This document shows, one piece after another, positions 11,611-22,365 of a DNA stretch of 64,000 nucleotides; the first letter of the stretch is position 1; every line of letters starts with the position of its first letter. A program made the translations under genes and the position numbers. This stretch comes from Omphiscola glabra (taxonomy: Eukaryota > Mollusca > Gastropoda > Lymnaeidae). The notes under the pieces were generated by a model, which saw nothing but the letters and a program-made list of their open reading frames with translations, did not search any database and was not told where the DNA came from. Location: NCBI GenBank assembly GCA_964017045.1, contig OZ024810.1, positions 9,727,562 through 9,791,561 of the forward strand. The letters run 5' to 3'.

Positions 11611-11699
11611 CAGTCCTGTACGTTTGTCAGTATAGTGTACAGTGAAATGAAGTGGTAATTCGAGACCTTACAAAGGTATTTAACCAATTCGTATTTGTG

Positions 11700-12195
11700 A
11701 TGCAATGAGAAGTGGCCTAGAATTGAAACATCAGGCTAGCATGATACAGTGGAATAAAACCGCTTTTCCTCCAGCAGTTCTAGATGCGGCCTAGAGTTGA
11801 AACAGCATGCAACCCTTGCACTAGCATGAGACAGTCGGATAAAACCGCATTGCCTCGAGCAGTTCGAGATGCGGCCTAGAGTTGAAACAGCATGCAACCC
11901 TTGTGCTAGCATGAGACAGTCGGACAAAACCGCATTGCCTCGAGCAGTTCGAGATGCGGCCTAGAGTTGAAACAGCATGCAACCCTTGTGCTAGCATGAG
12001 ACAGTCGGACAAAACCGCATTGCCTCGAGCGGCTCTAGAAGCGGCCTAGAGTTGAAACAGCATGCAACCCTTGAGCTAGCATGAGACAGTCGGACAAAAC
12101 CTCATTGCCTCGAGCGGCTCTAGAAGCGGCCTAGAGTTGAAACAGCATGCAATCTTTGAGCTCACACGAGACAGTCGGACAAAACCGCCTCGAGC
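11700..12195. repeat. Satellite-like array, 85-bp unit, about 5.5 copies
   Basis: GCATGAGACAGTCGG recurs at 11824, 11909, 11994 and 12079, and a variant at 12164, an exact 85-bp period. Units also carry GCGGCCTAGAGTTGAAACAG. This is the longest simple unit in the window. The first and last copies are more diverged than the middle ones. Confidence 0.96.
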
Positions 12196-12542
12196 AGTTC
12201 CAGGATGACACGTTGCTCATTGACCTCACACAGAACCGCCAGTTAAACTATTTACTCTGAATGCCCCCCCTTCCCTGCTCTCGTAGTCACCAGAAAGGGT
12301 ATCCCCCGCGGCATAGTATGAGAATCCTCAAATTCAATTCGGTTATGCTATCTGTGGTGGGTACCCGTTGATATGGTTAGTCGGCAGTCTCCGATGAAAC
12401 AGTAAATATTAATTTGCATGCACAAACAAAAGGTGTTTTAGAACAAATGATTGGCAGTCGAGCATGCTATTTGGCGTGCACTAATGTGTCCTCAAATCAA
12501 GCCGTCTCACGATTGGATGGTCATATACAATTTGAAAACCGC

Positions 12543-13170
12543 TTAAAAAACAAAGTTTGTCGAATAAATCCTTTATATGCATTTTTTAAATTAATTTATT
12601 TTAAAAGTCTAATGAACCACCTGCTTTTACACCGCAGATTTATTACACCAACTATTTCAGAAAAACAAAAGAATATATAAAGCACAAAATACAGTTGAGA
12701 TATTTATTTTTTAAGAATCTCATTTGACGCGGTTATCGGGAATTTTCTTTTTGGAAAACACACGGCATCATAATTATTTCCAGAGGCGTAGGAACGGCTT
12801 GGCATTGGGGCAGTTGCCAAGGGCGCCGGCCTACGCCTGTTCAAAAGGGCGCCGCTAAATCTCTAATTTTTTAATTTTTATTATTTAAAAAGTAACTTTG
12901 CCAAGGGCGCCAAGAACCCAGTTACGCCTCTGATTATTTCCTTCATCTTTCCTTTGAAAAAACAAGAACGTAAATTTTTTGAGGTTGGGGGTAGAGGAGT
13001 GTGTGTGTGGGGGGGGGTATGCGATGAAAATATCGTAGAATGTGTTATCATCGGCATCGAGTCTAAGTGCCAAGTTTCTTATCGATGGATTGACGGGAGG
13101 TGGGTCAATTAGCCGTCCTAAGATTTTGACACACGCCCATTCAGAAGTTAAAATAAACGATTTTTAAAAG
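12543..13170 (+). mobile_element. Unnamed interspersed repeat family, copy 1
   Basis: The sequence matches three other places in the window: 29423-29885, 47409-47840, and 34655-34985 on the minus strand. Shared landmarks in order are ACAAAGTTTGT, CCACCTGCTTTTACACC, AACTATTTCAGAAAAA, AATCTCATTTnnnGC, GACGGGAGGTGGGTCAATTA and GCCGTCCTAAGATTTTG. No long open frame exists. Copy 1 is split by a hAT MITE at 12781-12932. The class is uncertain; a retroelement 3' region is possible. Confidence 0.75.
12781..12932. mobile_element. hAT-type MITE, 152 bp, with 8-bp target duplication
   Basis: The ends are CAGAGGCGTA and TACGCCTCTG, and subterminal GCCAAGGGCGCC sequences are also inverted. It is flanked on both sides by ATTATTTC, a perfect 8-bp target duplication (12773-12780 and 12933-12940). 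Ends of the form CAGNGGCGTA with 8-bp duplications are typical of hAT elements. There is no transposase. Confidence 0.9.
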
Positions 13171-13187
13171 CAACATAAAGACCTACA

Positions 13188-13325
13188 CAAAAAGTTACAA
13201 AGAACGACACATACACGACAAAGACAGACACAAAAAGATACAAAGAACGACACATACACAGACAGAGACAAGCACAAAAAGATACAGAGAACGAAACATA
13301 CAAGACAAAGACATGCACAAAATGG
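13188..13325. repeat. Minisatellite, ~47-bp unit, three copies
   Basis: Units contain AAAAAGATACAAAGAACGAC and ACATACACGACAAAGACA. The similarity to CAGACAGA-type tails suggests it may have grown from the tail of the neighbouring interspersed element. Confidence 0.8.
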
Positions 13326-13352
13326 ACCCACTCGAAACCGTAGGACTTAAAG

Positions 13353-13549
13353 CAGCGGTTCTCAACCTTATTAATGCCGCGACCCTTTAATACAGTCCCT
13401 CATGCTGTGGCGACCCCCAGCCATAAAATTATTTTTGTTCCTCCTTCATAACTGTAGAGTATATGTGTTTTCAGATGGTCTTCGGCGACCCCTGGGAAAG
13501 GGTCACGCGACCCCCAAAGGGGTCGCGACCCACAGGTTGAGAACCGCTG
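13353..13549 (-). mobile_element. SPIN/URR1-like hAT MITE, copy A (197 bp)
   Basis: It begins CAGCGGTTCTCAACCTTA and ends GGTTGAGAACCGCTG. Inside it has GCCGCGACCCTTTAATACAG and GGTCGCGACCCACAGG. It is flanked by a perfect 8-bp duplication, ACTTAAAG, on each side. From family knowledge these ends and the internal text match the non-autonomous SPIN/URR1 hAT elements described from vertebrates and some invertebrates. Non-coding. Confidence 0.9.
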
Positions 13550-13698
13550 ACTTAAAGGGTGCACCACAATAACACCGTGAGCATACCGTAGTGGCTGATC
13601 AAACGTTCCTGTGTTGACGGGGTCTCTAGCGTGTAAGATGATATTAAACGTATTTTAATATCTTAATTCGATTTAAAAATCCCTTTGCATTTTTAAAC
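13550..13698. other. Short unique spacer
   Basis: Nothing seen beyond AT-rich text before the CT microsatellite. Confidence 0.4.
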
Positions 13699-13885
13699 TC
13701 TCTCTCTCAATCTCTCTCAATCACACTCTCTCTCTCTCTCTCTCTCAATCACACTCTCTCTCTCTCTCAATCACACTCTCTCTCTCTCTCTCTCTCAATC
13801 TCTCTCTCTCAATCACTCTCTCTCTCAATCTCTCTCTCAATCTCTCTTTGTCACTCTCTCTCTCAGTCACTCTCTCTCTCTCTTA
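13699..13885. repeat. (CT)n microsatellite with AATCACAC interruptions
   Basis: Long TCTCTC tracts are interrupted regularly by AATCACAC or AATC, giving a compound repeat of roughly 30 bp. Confidence 0.95.
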
Positions 13886-14100
13886 CTCACACTCCATCCC
13901 TCTCACCCTTTCTTCCTCTACCTGTTCATCCATGTTTCTGTACGTCCATCCACTTGTCTTCCTGTTCATTGACTTGACTGCCGGTTTATCCACATGTCTG
14001 TACGTCCTATTGTCTGTCTGTAAGTCCACTTGTCTGCCTGTTCAGCCACTTATCTGTTTCTTCATCTACCAATCTGTCTGTTCATCCACTTATTTTAAAA
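13886..14100. repeat. Degenerate TCTG-rich repeat
   Basis: Diverged copies of a ~20-24-bp unit around GTCTGTCTGTTCATCCACTT. The same unit type appears at 15890-16275. The plus-strand 134-codon frame here is low-complexity. Confidence 0.75.
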
Positions 14101-14764
14101 CTCTATATCCCTCTCTCTCAATCTCTCTCCCTGCATCTCTCACACACACATACACAAGCACACTCTTTAATATGTCCGTCTCTATAAATAAGCTACCCAC
14201 GTATCTTTTGTTGAGGCCCGACTTTTATCCCAAAGTTTCACACCGTCAGTAACTCGAGTACGCCCGCACGAGTCATTTCTTTTCTCTCCCCTTTAATCAA
14301 CTTTAAATTGCAGTTCGATATATTTGCACAAAGGTTTGAGACCAGTTGTCTCCGCCTGTTTAAAACAATTAATGAGTTCCTTTCCCCCCCCCCCCCCCCT
14401 TTTCCCCTGCGAGAACAACAGCGGTCGTTCAAATCAATGAATAAAGCAGGGAAAACTCCAACGTAGCACAAGGCGGGAGGGGATCTCGTGAGAACGGCCG
14501 AGGTGTTCCGGGATGTGCCGAGAAGTTCGCTGAAATGTGTGGCGCGTACAACGGCACACCATTCGGGATTAGAGCGGCTTCTAAAAAAAGCTTCTTACAA
14601 CCATCCCGCTTAGAGGATGGCTTTTGACTACGCCATGAAGCATCGCAGTATCTCACAAGTGACATCAACAAAGGGTTATTATTGAAACATAATAGCAACG
14701 CGCGTCCTCCCCCCCCCCCCATCCCCCTTGATATTATAAATATTGAAGCATTACACCAGTCTCC
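14101..14764. other. Unique stretch, no gene recognised
   Basis: Contains C runs at about 14384-14399 and 14709-14719. Short minus-strand frames around 14238-14720 run through these homopolymers and lack family resemblance. Confidence 0.5.
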
Positions 14765-15250
14765 GGCGTTGTCGTCTACTTCACGGCTTTGTCGTCTACT
14801 TCACGGCTCTGTCGTCTACTTCACGGCTCTGTCGTCTACTTCACGGCTTTGTCGTCTACTTCACGGCTTTGACGTCTACTGCACGGCTTTGTCGTCTACT
14901 GCACGGCTTTGTCGTCTACTTCACGGCTTTGACGTCAACTGCACGGCTTTGACGTCTACTGCACGGCTTTGACGTCTACTGCACGGCTTTGACGTCTACT
15001 GCACGGCTTTGACGTCTACTTCACGGCTTTGTCGTCTGCTGCACGGCTTTGTCGTCTACGTCACGGCTTTGTCGTCTACTGAACGGCTTTGTCGTCTACT
15101 GAACGGCTTTGTCGTCTACTGAACGGCTTTGTCGTCTACTGAACGGCTTTGTCGTCTACTGAACGGCTTTGTCGTCTACTGAACGGCTTTGTCGTCTACT
15201 GAACGGCTTTGTCGTCTACTGAACGGCTTTGCCGTCTACTGAACGGCTAT
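14765..15250. repeat. Minisatellite, 20-bp unit, about 24 copies
   Basis: The unit is TCGTCTACTTCACGGCTTTG. Variants form blocks: TCACGGCT units first (to ~14880), GCACGGCTTTGACGTCTACT units in the middle (~14880-15010), and GAACGGCTTTGTCGTCTACT units last (~15075-15240). The array is CpG-containing in every unit. Confidence 0.97.
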
Positions 15251-15551
15251 GGAGTTAAAGTCATCCAGTCCCATCGCCAGACATTTTAAAAATTGTCTCC
15301 AAGGACCCAGCCTTCTGCTTTAAATTCGACAACGTCCTGTCACTTAACTTTCACATCTGGAATCGCCCATCTTAAATGTGTGTCTGTGTGAGCGTATTAT
15401 TATGTGTCTATGTGTGTGTGTGTGTATGTGTGTGTGGGTAGGTAGGTAGGACCATTGTAGACAAGTTCTTTGTTTCCAGTCGCTAATAACAAATATTGCT
15501 TGAAAGATACCCGAATTCCAAACGAAAATTAATGTCAACAAAAACATTGTG
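15251..15551. other. Unique spacer with a (TG)n tract
   Basis: A TGTGTG microsatellite lies at about 15376-15436. Nothing else is seen. Confidence 0.55.
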
Positions 15552-15800
15552 TTACACTTTCTTCTTGTGATTGTTGTGATGTGTGATTGTTGTGGTGTGA
15601 GATTGTTGTGGTATGTGATTGTTGTGACGTATGCTTGTTTTGATGTGTGATTGTTGGGACGTGGGATTGCTGGGATGTGGGATTGTTGTGACGTGTGATT
15701 GTTGTGACGTGTGATTATTGTGATGTGTCATTGTTGTGGTGTGTGATTGTTGCGATGTGATAGTTGTGACATGTGATTGTTGTGATGTGTGATTGTCAAG
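15552..15800. repeat. Minisatellite, 16-bp unit, about 15 copies
   Basis: The unit is GTGATTGTTGTGATGT with frequent Y variation at the CG/TG position. The 94-codon minus-strand frame is an array translation. Confidence 0.92.
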
Positions 15801-15839
15801 AGTGAAGTCTATAAGAGGAGGAACTGGTATGTGCATGTC

Positions 15840-16275
15840 TGCCTGTTCACTCGCTTTTTCTACGTGAAATGTTTCTTGTCTGTCTTTAACTCAACTTGTC
15901 TGTCATTAACTCAACTTTCCTGTCTGTAAATCAATTTGTCATTCTGTTCATCTACTTGTTTACACGCCAGATTGTCTTTTAGTCCACATTTTAGCCTGTT
16001 CATCCACCTGTCTGTCTGTTCATCGTCGTGTCTGTCTGTTCATCCACTTGTCTCTAAGTCGAATTGTCTGTCAGTTAGTCCACTTGTCTGCCTGTTCATC
16101 CACTTATCTGTCTCTTCCTCCTTTTGTCTGCCTGCTTATCCACTTATCTGTCTCTTCGCCCACTTGTCTGTCTGTTCATCCAATTATTTGTCTCTTCCTC
16201 CTTTTTGTCTGCCAATTTATCCACTTATCTGTCTCTCCGCCCGATTGTCTGCCTGTTCATCCCCTAGTCTGCTAT
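15840..16275. repeat. Degenerate TCTG-rich minisatellite
   Basis: About 20 diverged units of TGTCTGCCTGTTCATCCACT type. Related to 13886-14100. Serine/leucine-rich plus-strand frames are translations of the array. Confidence 0.85.
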
Positions 16276-16597
16276 TTCAAGATCTCTAAATTAGTCCGAT
16301 TCTTGTGCTAATTTCATTTCTGTAGACCCCAAGTTTCCCAGCACGCTCTGTCTGTCTGGCAAGTCAACTCCCATGTGACCGGGTGTGTGAAGTAGCCCAT
16401 TAAGACTAACAAAGACCTGGTCATGGGATGGTCGATTCCTCGGATTATCTGTCCACCGACGGTGTGGGGTTTTTTTTTTAAATTTCCCCCGCCCCTTTTT
16501 TGTGCAACCCCCTCACCCCCGCCACCACTTTTTTTGACGTAAAAAACGAATTTCGCACTTGTGCCTTTTTATCTCATTCATAGAGAATCCTATAATC
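16276..16597. other. Unique spacer
   Basis: Contains a T run at about 16469-16478 and C-rich patches. No gene is seen. Confidence 0.5.
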
Positions 16598-16797
16598 CAG
16601 CGGTTCTCAATCTGTGGGTCTCGACCCCTTTTGGGGGTCGAACGACCCTTTCAAGGCTGGTCGCCTAAGACCATCGGAAAACACATACACTATACAGTTA
16701 TGAGGTAGCACCTAAAATAATTTTGCGGTTTGGGGGTCGCCGCAACATGGGGAACTGTAATAAAGGGTCGCGGCATTAGGAAGGTTGAGAACCACTG
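16598..16797 (+). mobile_element. SPIN/URR1-like hAT MITE, copy B (200 bp)
   Basis: It begins CAGCGGTTCTCAATCTGTGG and ends GGTTGAGAACCACTG. Internal landmarks are CTAAGACCATCGGAAAACAC and AAAATAATTTTGCGGTT. Flanks are CTATAATC and CTGTAATC, a 7/8 match that I read as a slightly decayed 8-bp target duplication. Orientation is opposite to copy A. Confidence 0.9.
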
Positions 16798-17295
16798 CTG
16801 TAATCTGTCTGATTTTCCGCCCTGTTGTCAACCAGTGCCTTGCCCTGATACCCGCATGATTTATAACATACTTAAAAGCTGTGGCCAGTTTCTGTTGTTG
16901 AAATACAGTACCGTATTTGAACTCTACTTAACAAAGGGCTTCAGACGCGAAAGAAATATAAGGAAAGCTTTCTGAACAACACAACGGGACGTTTTCGAGA
17001 AACTCCAAGATACGGCTCTGGGTCTCTTTGTTGTTGAATTTAGTTGCTATAATTTGTTGTCGTATTTTGTTGTTGTTGTTTTAGAGTCAGTTATTTATAT
17101 AAATAGGTTGGGAATTTCTTCATGGGAGGCAAAGTATGTATTGTTTAAGATACGGTTCACTGAACCCATCATTGACCTTGAGAGTGAAGCAGTGGATGGT
17201 TGTTGAATATCAAAACGTAACATGTGTGAGGATTCCCAATAAGAAACAGTTACCCGGACAACAGATGAGCTCTGTAATGAGGTTTGTAGTTGATC
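16798..17295. other. Unique spacer
   Basis: No repeat or gene recognised. A TTGTTGTTGTT tract lies at about 17069-17081. Confidence 0.5.
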
Positions 17296-17425
17296 AATCT
17301 ACATTTCTACAGCCGCATCTCTACAACCACATCTCCGCAAACACAAAAAAATCTACAGCCACATGTCTAAAACAAATTCTCTACAACCACATCTCTACAG
17401 CGACATCTCTACAACCACATGTCTA
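17296..17425. repeat. Short minisatellite, ~18-bp unit
   Basis: Copies of TCTACAACCACAT with variable spacing. The repeat is partly degenerate, with A-rich interruptions. Confidence 0.8.
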
Positions 17426-17870
17426 GTTAGCTGAATCTAAACGCCATAACCCCGATGCCACCAACTCTCAGACTCACCTTTCCCCCGAAAACTCCACTCC
17501 CCTCATTCTTTATGAACCAAATCAAATTGTACAGATTTGGACCAGCGTTGACCCGAGACAAGACAATCCCCCCATGTCTAACAGTTGTAGAGTCGCCGCC
17601 CCTGTTGTCTGGGAGACATGTAATGAAGTCTCAACACCCGCCATAAACTGACTTTAAAAAAAATTCGCCTTTTATCCACGACCCGCTTATCAAGGCAGAA
17701 ACCGAGGCAATTTGGAGGGCCGATCGATGGTTGCACACACCAGGTTGTGACAGCACCGAGCAAAGCTATCCTTTTATTAAATGGAAGGGATGATGGGCAG
17801 CGTTTTGCTACACCTCCTTTAAAGTCTTGGTCAGTGATGAGTTGTATGAGTTGGGAATACACGAGGGTAG
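17426..17870. other. Unique spacer
   Basis: Two short opposite-strand frames occur here, but neither resembles a family I know. Confidence 0.45.
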
Positions 17871-18135
17871 AGGCTGCGAGGCAGTGTGGGGTTAAAAGAA
17901 TGGGTAGTGTGATGGTAATTAATGGACATAAGCTAACGTTAAGTACGGGAGGCTGTGTGGGGTTGAGTATGGGAGGCAGAGTGAGGTTAAGGACGGGAGG
18001 TAGGGGTGGGGTTAAGTTAAGGAGACAGTGTGAGGTTAAGTATGGGAGGCGATGTGAAGTTAAGTATGGGAGGTAGTGTCGGGTTAAGTATGGGAGACGA
18101 TTTTAGATTAAGCATGGGAGGCAGGGTGAGATGGT
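17871..18135. repeat. G-rich minisatellite, ~24-bp unit, about 10 copies
   Basis: The unit is GTTAAGTATGGGAGGCAGTG with diverged ends. The G/V-rich plus-strand frame ending at 18076 is a translation of this array. Confidence 0.88.
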
Positions 18136-18426
18136 TAGGGTATGTAAATCCGTCTTCGTGAACCTGGTGTGGTTGAAACTTATTTATATACATTGTCTCG
18201 AGTGCAGCCGTCTCTCACATGTTTGTTCCTCCACTCGCTCCAACTGAACTTAGTCGCCTTCAGCCCCTCAGCCCCCAGTCTCCAGCCCCCACTTTTTTTT
18301 TTAAAAATACGTCGTCCCAGACTTTACCCCCGTTAATCTTTTCAATTTTTTAAGTTTATCTCTCTTCTCCATCTTCACATTCTCCATTCCGTTTCATCTC
18401 TTCCTTCCTTTATCTGTGCCATCCCT

Positions 18427-18497
18427 CTTTCTTCTTCTATATATTAAGGGCCGACGATCAATTAATTGATCATTCTGGCTCCTATACATTACTTGAG
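18427..18497 (-). mobile_element. (GAA)n-tailed retroelement, 5'-truncated copy
   Basis: The segment CTTCTTCTATATATTAAGGG and the palindrome ATCAATTAATTGATCAT match the left ends of the elements at 28718-28912 and 34099-34297. Read on the minus strand, the pyrimidine tract is a 3' (GAA)n tail. Only the ~70 bp next to the tail are present, as expected for 5' truncation in target-primed integration. Confidence 0.7.
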
Positions 18498-18865
18498 GCG
18501 TAATCTTAATGATTAAGATCCCATTTACATTTTATCGACATTTCAATGTCTTACAATAAAATAAAAGTCGTTTCTATGTTACAAAAAAAACAACCAAAAT
18601 TGCCATGCATTTGTCGTGACATTGACCTGCTGACATTGAATGCCACCTGCCTTTCGCTATTTCCTTTATGTTCCACTAAAGAAATGCTCCTTGTCAGTAT
18701 CGATTCGATTTTTATCCGATTTTTTATGTTTTATTCAATTATTGAATTAATTGTTTTTTGTCCTGTCAGCTGCCATAAATATGTGTTTTTTCTTATCTTG
18801 CCAGCGGACTCAGTGTTTAACTTAGCACTATCAGGATCAAATCGAAGTACTTGATCGCTTTGCTA
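18498..18865. other. Unique AT-rich stretch
   Basis: A 102-codon frame (18546-18854) crosses it, with a hydrophobic, cysteine-containing composition. I see no splice sites or family resemblance that would make it a gene. Confidence 0.4.
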
Positions 18866-18934
18866 GGGCCCGCGACAACTACGGCCTACGAAAACTACGG
18901 CCGGCGACATCTACGGCCTGCGACAACTACGGCC
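18866..18934. repeat. Short repeat, ~17-bp unit, four copies
   Basis: The unit GCGACAACTACGGCCT is repeated with small changes. It is CpG-rich compared with its surroundings. Confidence 0.85.
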
Positions 18935-19235
18935 ACATGTCAATTAGGACAGCAACAAGGAAACAAACAGAGATCCTGCACCAAACGGCTCCGGGAAAAG
19001 CTCACAAAGAATCAAACATATTTGTGAAGGCGGACAAAATCTCCAAGCAGGGTAAAAAAATCAAATATTCGGCGTCAGTAACAATTGACGATGACATAAA
19101 CAACCGAATTTCCAACGCGAAATTTGCATTCGGAAGGCTCCTCAAGAGTGTCTGGTGGTAGCGAAGGGGTCTAAGTTGTTTTTACTTCGCTGACAGTAAA
19201 TAGGACAAACGTGTCTAAACATTTATCCAATGTGC

Positions 19236-19332
19236 AAACGAGACGTGGACAGTGTACAGGAGACATGCTATACAATGTACAGTGTACAGGAGACGTACTA
19301 TACAATGTACAGTGTACAAGAGACATGCTATG
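19236..19332. repeat. Minisatellite, 30-bp unit, about three copies
   Basis: Units contain CAGTGTACAGGAGACATGCT and ATACAATGTA. Confidence 0.88.
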
Positions 19333-19599
19333 CAACTAAACCTGATACTGATACGGGAGAGACTGCAATCAGGTTAGGTCAAATGAAATAGGTGCGACAC
19401 GGTATGGTAAATACCCGAAAAAAAGGACGAAGCAACGCAAGGAATGTGTCGGCAAGAAGCCTTCTTTAGCAAAAAAAATACTAACATAATTATAAAAAAA
19501 TTAAAGCTTTGCTGAAACGTTGTATCCGAGACGACTGCAAGAGATTTAGTTTGAAATTATTTCTTTTTTGAAGCACCTTACAAGGATTCAAAAGCAATG

Positions 19600-19832
19600 T
19601 CATAGAAAGATCAAAGCCTTTCTTATTTTTAAAGCTATTATATAATATCTTGACATTTAAATAGTTATGGAATGGTTGGAGCGAATACACATTTGTTTTG
19701 TTTTGTTTAATTAATGTCTGCTAATTTTTAAGTTCATGATTATGTTTGTTAAATTGTATGTACAGCGTGGTGAGCCCAGCCCTAGGCTGGGGTAACCACG
19801 CTATAGAAAACTTCTAATGATAATAATTATAC
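19600..19832 (+). mobile_element. LINE 3' end with terminal hairpin, copy 1
   Basis: From TTATGGAATGGTTGG (about 19665) the sequence matches the 3' UTR of the elements at 39948-40235 and, inverted, 60381-60480. It ends in the hairpin GTACAGCGTGGTGAGCCC...GGGGTAACCACGCTATAG followed by an ATAATAATTAT tail. Weaker similarity to the coding end may begin near 19600. 5'-truncated and non-functional. Confidence 0.8.
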
Positions 19833-20381
19833 TTATTACTTTGTACAGTGGTTATTGAAATGCGGAACATTTAATGGTATTTCTGTTGTTGAATAAAGCT
19901 CCTGGAAAAGTCTTCAAGACTGAAAACTCCTTATATTATAACTTGAGAGTAGCTGCTGTTTTTTCATCTGACAAAACAAATTATACGGGCCGCGAATTTG
20001 CATAACAAATGTAATTATTCAAATCTCTCTCATGTAAAGGTCATGCCCCAAGACCCCGAGGGCTTTCAGAGTAACCACGTGACCACGGGAATCTGACCAA
20101 TCAAACCTTCTTATGATTCCAGCCAAACCGTCGTTCCTCCTTGGACACACGATCCATTTTTAAAAAAAAAAATATGTGTCGTTGTTAAAATCAGTGATTC
20201 TCAAACATAATATCTCAGCTTCCCAAACCAGTGACGCACTAATAGGAAGCGTCATCCAAAAACCATTCCTTACAAGGGATTTGAGTGTGGAAAATTAACT
20301 GTGCGTCTACTACTTATAAATGAAAGAGCGTCCTAGTTGCGAGTCAGACTTGCACACACAATTCATACAGCTGCTCGGTAA
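19833..20381. other. Unique spacer
   Basis: AT-rich with an A run near 20160. Nothing recognised. Confidence 0.5.
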
Positions 20382-20556
20382 GCGTCAGTTCACACGATCA
20401 AATTTCGCGTCAAATTGTTGTATGAACGCACTAATTTGTGCGTGGTTTCTTTTTTGGGGGGAATTTGATCAAATAGTAGTTTGAAAGTTGTGACAAGGCT
20501 TCATACACTAATTGCATCAAATGCCTGAAGGAAAATTTGATCGTGTGAACTGACCC
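20382..20556. mobile_element. MITE, 175 bp, TAA target duplication
   Basis: The ends are GCGTCAGTTCACACGATCAA and its near-perfect inverse, TTGATCGTGTGAACTGACCC. TAA flanks both sides (20379-20381 and 20557-20559). A 3-bp TWA duplication points to the PIF/Harbinger superfamily, but this rests on the duplication alone. No transposase. The terminal text resembles the inner arms of the foldback at 8958-9269. Confidence 0.8.
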
Positions 20557-21092
20557 TAAGTGCTTACATCAAACTAAGATATGTTGGCCTTCACAAATTG
20601 CATCTTTTATGTCCACGGAAGTGACATTTTGTTTATACGAAACAAAACTGGGACACGTCCGTAAAAAAATAACAACTTATATTTATGTCGTTTTTACGCT
20701 AAATTGTTTATCCTCGAGGTCACCTAAAATAATTATCTACTTCCGGATAGGAAAAAAAAAAGTTTTATGTAGTTACTGTAAAGCAGTTTTTCATCCACTG
20801 ACATTTGAAAAGATTCCGCGAAAACCCCACGTTGAAAACAAGCCAAGACTTGACCGAATTAAGTCAGACTGGTTCGGAACACGAGTAGTGGCGTGACCCA
20901 ATTATGTGGGAGCAATGAAAAAGACTTCTGTCATGATCCTGCTAGGAGAAAATGTATTGAGACGCAGATTGTTTCCGAACTCGCACAACATTTTTAAAAA
21001 CTATCTTAATAATTGGTATCTAAAATAATCTAAAGCAGACATCGGGGGGCACGGGGTGCCAGGATAAGTCATAAGAAGAAGACAGGATAAAT
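20557..21092. other. Unique spacer
   Basis: The end of a 95-codon frame (about 20787-20896) has a non-repetitive, charged composition and a stop at 20894-20896. The upstream acceptor context lacks a pyrimidine tract, so I do not call an exon. Confidence 0.4.
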
Positions 21093-21159
21093 ATGCAGAC
21101 GACAAACGATCTCAACAGAAGAAGTCAGCAGAAGATGGAAGAACTCAACAGAGGACAGA

Positions 21160-21520
21160 ATAAGTCAGAAGAAGTCAGAAGAACTCTGGAGAAGACAGAA
21201 GAACTCTGGAGAAGACAGACGAACTCTGGAGAAGACAGAAGAACTCTTGAGAAGACAGAAGAACTCTGGAGTACACAGAAAAACTCTGGAGAAGACAGAA
21301 GAACTCTTGAGAAGACAGAAGAACTCTGGAGAAGACAGAAGAAATCTGGAGAAGACAGAAGAACTCTGGAGAAGACAGAAGAACTCTGGAGAAGACAGAA
21401 GAACTCTGGAGAAGACAGAAGAACTCTGGAGAAGACAGAAGAACTCTGGAGAAGACAGAAGAACTCTGGAGAAGACAGAAGAACTCTGGCGAAGACAGAA
21501 GAACTCTGGACAAGACACTA
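21160..21520. repeat. Minisatellite, 20-bp unit, about 17 copies
   Basis: The unit is GAAGACAGAAGAACTCTGGA. It is extremely homogeneous from 21360 to 21490. It is purine-only on one strand for long runs, so a polypurine/polypyrimidine structure is possible. E/R/K-rich frames on the plus strand and S/F-rich frames on the minus strand are array translations. Confidence 0.97.
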
Positions 21521-22360
21521 GAAGTCGACAGAATAAAGCAGAGATCATCAGAAGACATAAGAAATTGTTGAGGATGCAGTATTTTTACATCAGTTCCGGT
21601 CGCTCATTGAAAATGTATTCTGTCATAATTGCACACATAATTATAAAATAATAATAACAAGAATAATAAACACCCCAATCATCGTGTGAGTGTCAGAGTT
21701 TGGAGTCGGATATCATATAACTGTAGGTAGACGCAATGACAAATCGATGAGGGCCGTTACAAACACGAGGCTCGGAGACTCGGCATCTTTGAACAATGAA
21801 TTTAAACTCCCAAAAGGAAGACTTACAATAATAAGTCTGATCATCTTTTGGCCTTGGTTCACATTTCAAAGGAGAAAAAATGGGGGGAAAAGGGTGTGTG
21901 TGTGTGTGGGGGGGGGGGGGGCTAGCCAAAGGGAGGCACACATTTAACTACCCTTTCCATTTCCGTTTGGGCAAGTTCCTGGTCGTCCGCCATGTTTCAA
22001 GACAGGACATAACTATTTCATGGACAGTGCCTTGGACATTGTCTGATGGAAAAATTGATTTGTGGTGTGTGTGTCTTTGTGTGGGCGTGTGGGTGTTGAG
22101 GGTGGCGGAGATGAATCATCATTTTAAAAAAAAAATGTTTTATTTCGGAACGTCGAAATAGCCTCCAAGTTTTTTTAAAAAGCTTTTAGTTGAAGCAGGG
22201 GCTCTAAAGTTTCACTAGTCGCTGGTTTGTCTTGGCTACCCTGACTGAGCAGCACGGGGTACCCTTAGACTGACGGCGTGATGAACGTCGGAGAACTACC
22301 GTGAAGTTATTCATACACAATGAGCCGACGAAGGAATGTGCGCCTGTATTCCAAACAGTC
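21521..22360. other. Unique stretch
   Basis: Holds a (GT)n tract at about 21896-21907 followed by a G run (21908-21920). No gene is recognised. Confidence 0.5.
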
Positions 22361-22365
22361 GTTCA

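Noticed and set aside
20787..20896. Possible terminal exon with a charged tail ending at TGA
   Set aside because: No pyrimidine tract or convincing acceptor, and no family resemblance.
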